Assembly: GCA_021298235.1 (NCBI GenBank) | Contig: JAJTDX010000101.1 | Span: 1 to 16,443 of the forward strand | From: Cryomorphaceae bacterium | GTDB taxonomy: Bacteria; Bacteroidota; Bacteroidia; Flavobacteriales; Crocinitomicaceae | DNA length: 16,443 nt | Direction: 5' to 3' | Shown: one piece after another, positions 15,011-16,443 of the stretch | Layout of the letters: every line of letters begins with the position of its first letter | How positions within the stretch are numbered: the stretch's first letter is position 1 | Translations under genes and position numbers: made by a program | The notes under the pieces: model-generated | What the model was told of the DNA's origin: nothing | Seen by the model: only the letters and a program-made list of their open reading frames with translations | Database searches by the model: none

Positions 15011-15982
15011 ATGAACATTCGTCCGAGAAGAAATAGAAAGTCTGCCGTCATACGTGCCATGGTGGAAGAAACGAAGATCGGTGTGGAGCATCTGATCTAT
15101 CCACTTTTCCTAAAAGATGGCTTTAAAATAAAGGAAGAAATAGTCTCTCTTCCCAACAATTACAGGTGGTCGATTGATTTGCTGTTGAAGGAAATAGAGC
15201 ATTGTTCTAATCTGGGGGTGAAGATGTTTGATTTGTTCCCGGCAGTGGATGATTCATTAAAGGATAAAACAGGTTCTTACAGCTGGGCGGATGATAATTT
15301 CTACCTGGAAGCCATACGCAAGATCAAGGATTCGTTCCCCGAAGTAATGCTCATGAGTGACGTAGCACTGGATCCGTATTCATCAGATGGACATGATGGT
15401 TTGGTAGAAAATGGTAAGATTCTAAACGATGAAACGTTACCCTTGCTTAGTAGGATGGCAGTGGCTCAAGCGCAAGCAGGCATTGATGTTATTGGACCTT
15501 CTGATATGATGGATGGGAGGGTGAGCAGTATACGCGATGCTCTTGATACCAATGGTTTCACGGATGTTTCAATAATGTCCTATACTGCTAAATATGCCAG
15601 TGCATTTTATGGTCCCTTTAGAGATGCTTTGAATTCTGCGCCAAAGTCCGGAGATAAAAAAACGTATCAGATGAATCCAGCCAATAAACGTGAGGCAATT
15701 CTTGAAGCGGAATTAGATGTCTTTGAAGGTGCCGATATGATCATGGTAAAGCCTGCATTGTCTTACCTTGATATTATTCATGTGTTGAAAGAGAATTTCA
15801 ATATACCCGTAACTGCCTACAATGTTAGTGGAGAATGTGCTATGGTTTATGCTGCTGCTGATAAGGGTTGGATTAACTATGAACTTGCAGTTGCTGAAAT
15901 ATTGTTGTCAATTCGTCGAGCCGGTGCAGATGGTATACTGACATATTTTGCAAAAGATTTTGCACAATATTTAAAAAAGTAA
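15011..15982 (+). CDS. hemB: Delta-aminolevulinic acid dehydratase (porphobilinogen synthase)
   Basis: Condenses two 5-aminolevulinate molecules to porphobilinogen in heme synthesis. It has 323 residues from the ATG at 15011, starting MNIRPRRNRKSAVIRAMVEE as HemB proteins do. The two active-site lysines are Lys194 (MSYTAKYAS) and the Schiff-base Lys247 (MIMVKPALSYLD). The metal-site segment is DVALDPYSSDGHDG (117-130), where the three zinc cysteines of the E. coli/yeast type are Ala, Asp and Asp. This marks the cysteine-free, magnesium-using class known from Pseudomonas. The upstream TTG (14990) is rejected because it is within the promoter. The gene reads toward hisG, but a leader and terminator stand between them. 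Confidence 0.97.
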   Translation: MNIRPRRNRKSAVIRAMVEETKIGVEHLIYPLFLKDGFKIKEEIVSLPNNYRWSIDLLLKEIEHCSNLGVKMFDLFPAVDDSLKDKTGSYSWADDNFYLEAIRKIKDSFPEVMLMSDVALDPYSSDGHDGLVENGKILNDETLPLLSRMAVAQAQAGIDVIGPSDMMDGRVSSIRDALDTNGFTDVSIMSYTAKYASAFYGPFRDALNSAPKSGDKKTYQMNPANKREAILEAELDVFEGADMIMVKPALSYLDIIHVLKENFNIPVTAYNVSGECAMVYAAADKGWINYELAVAEILLSIRRAGADGILTYFAKDFAQYLKK

Positions 15983-15983
15983 A

Positions 15984-15991
15984 TATATTCG
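15984..15991 (+). promoter_or_regulatory. Possible -7 element for the his leader
   Basis: TATATTCG differs by one base from TAnnTTTG. A TTG lies 21 bases upstream at 15960-15962, inside the end of hemB. Start would be near 15997, so translation of the leader peptide would begin almost at the 5' end, perhaps from TTG 16002 instead of GTG 15996. Read-through from hemB is an alternative source of the transcript. Confidence 0.35.
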
Positions 15992-15995
15992 CATC

Positions 15996-16052
15996 GTGAA
16001 ATTGAATAAAACACATTTGCATCATCATTCTTTCGGATTTGTCCGGGCGTGA
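15996..16052 (+). CDS. his operon leader peptide (HisL-like)
   Basis: A short frame GTG...TGA encodes MKLNKTHLHHHSFGFVRA (18 residues), with His codons CAT at 16014-16016, 16020-16022, 16023-16025 and 16026-16028. Four His in a run of five codons directly before hisG is the mark of a histidine leader peptide; E. coli HisL has seven in a row. The start is GTG 15996 or TTG 16002, as there is no ATG. The stop at 16050-16052 lies inside the segment that can pair either with the His codons or with the terminator's left arm. The peptide itself is expected to act only through ribosome position during its translation. Confidence 0.72.
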   Translation: MKLNKTHLHHHSFGFVRA

Positions 16053-16111
16053 TGGGTATTTGTGTCATTTAGAATAACTTTAACCCGCCAGGATTAACCG
16101 GCGGGTTTTTT
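16020..16111 (+). promoter_or_regulatory. Transcription attenuator of hisG
   Basis: Three competing structures can be drawn. In 1:2, CATCA (16023-16027, His codons) pairs with TGATG (16050-16054), with an inner CGGA (16034-16037) to TCCG (16042-16045) stem. In 2:3, the antiterminator, 16042-16057 pairs with 16083-16093: TCC/GGA, a mismatch, GGCG/CGCC, a 5-base bulge, then GGT/ACC, ten pairs in all. In 3:4, the terminator is 16083-16106. A ribosome stalled at the His codons covers segment 1 and allows 2:3, so hisG is transcribed. A ribosome reaching the stop codon covers segment 2, and the terminator forms. This is the standard logic of his attenuation; the pairings are seen, the regulation is inferred. 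Confidence 0.75.
16083..16111 (+). terminator. Attenuator terminator before hisG
   Basis: ACCCGCC (16083-16089) pairs with GGCGGGT (16100-16106) around a ten-base loop and runs into six T (16106-16111). It ends 31 bases before the hisG ATG. It may also serve as the end of hemB transcripts. Confidence 0.88.
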
Positions 16112-16142
16112 ATTGCTCGTCTCAGGCAAAAATTAAATAGAA

Positions 16143-16443
16143 ATGTTAAGAATAGCAGTACAGAAATCAGGAAGATTGCTGGAGGATTCACTTCAGATCT
16201 TAAAAGAATGTGGTTTGAAGGTGGATGCTTCAAATGGGAAGTTAAAATCAGTTGTTCCAAATTTTCCTTTGGAGGTCTTGTTCTTGAGGAATTCAGACAT
16301 CCCGCAATATGTCAACGATGGAGTTGCTGATATTGCCATTATCGGAGAAAATCTTTTGATTGAAGAAAGATCTAAACTTCAGGTAATGCTCAAGCTGAAT
16401 TTCTCGAAATGTCGAGTTTCGCTTGCTGTTCCGAAGAATTCGA
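16143..16443 (+). CDS. hisG: ATP phosphoribosyltransferase HisG (partial, 5' part)
   Basis: The first enzyme of histidine synthesis, joining ATP and PRPP. 100 codons are present before the window ends. MLRIAVQKSGRLLEDSLQIL carries the N-terminal KSGRL segment, and EVLFLRNSDIPQYVNDG followed by VADIAIIGENLL is the typical core of the HisG family. Being N-terminally complete with the catalytic domain, it does not depend on the leader peptide's frame. Long-form or short-form HisG cannot be decided because the C-terminal part is missing. It is presumably the first gene of a his operon and is preceded by the attenuator at 16020-16111. Confidence 0.95.
   Translation, partial: MLRIAVQKSGRLLEDSLQILKECGLKVDASNGKLKSVVPNFPLEVLFLRNSDIPQYVNDGVADIAIIGENLLIEERSKLQVMLKLNFSKCRVSLAVPKNS

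Noticed and set aside
15877..16260. Two minus-strand frames of 63 codons over the hemB end and the hisG start
   Set aside because: They are antisense to hemB, the leader and hisG and lack motifs.

Overview
The window reads as chromosomal DNA from a member of the Bacteroidota, probably a Flavobacteriales-like lineage (inference). The DNA is AT-rich. Several genes are preceded by the TTG-N18/19-TAnnTTTG promoter typical of this phylum, and Shine-Dalgarno sequences are largely absent. Exported proteins have 'FAQ' or 'SAQ' signal-peptide ends or a Bacteroidota-style lipobox, and a porin-like beta-barrel is present. Most genes are housekeeping. No insertion sequence, phage or CRISPR array was seen, and no gene-free stretch exceeds 300 bases.

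Layout. Bases 1-75 hold nothing I can name. clpB (125-2737, minus) follows, with its terminator at 76-102. Divergent from it is a small exported LysM protein (2959-3480) with a terminator, then an uncharacterised 514-residue helical-repeat protein (3701-5245). Next comes a translation cluster: proS (5327-6799), a broken conserved gene (6803-7355), tRNA-Glu (7456-7527) behind a consensus promoter and a remnant of a second tRNA copy, and rpsT (7553-7804) with a strong terminator. A porin-like outer-membrane protein (7872-9602) is followed by an intergenic region that appears to encode a small RNA on the minus strand. fabG (9809-10555) then runs convergent with a minus-strand operon: lipoprotein (14896-14114), secreted 142-residue protein (14104-13676) and a large ABCG-type transporter with an extended N-terminus (13663-10586). 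hemB (15011-15982) diverges from that operon; the two promoters lie back to back.

The right edge holds what I consider the best signal. Between hemB and the start of hisG (16143 to the window end) lies a complete transcription attenuator. It has an 18-codon leader peptide with four His codons in a five-codon stretch, a pause hairpin, an antiterminator and an intrinsic terminator. These mutually exclusive pairings can be drawn base by base. The layout matches the classical ribosome-mediated his attenuation of enterobacteria, here in a Bacteroidota setting.

Secondary points of interest are a compact minus-strand small-RNA candidate (about 9679-9612), a frameshifted gene directly after proS, a 16-nt tRNA-Glu 3'-end remnant, and a prolyl-tRNA synthetase that has lost three of the four expected zinc ligands of its C-terminal domain.
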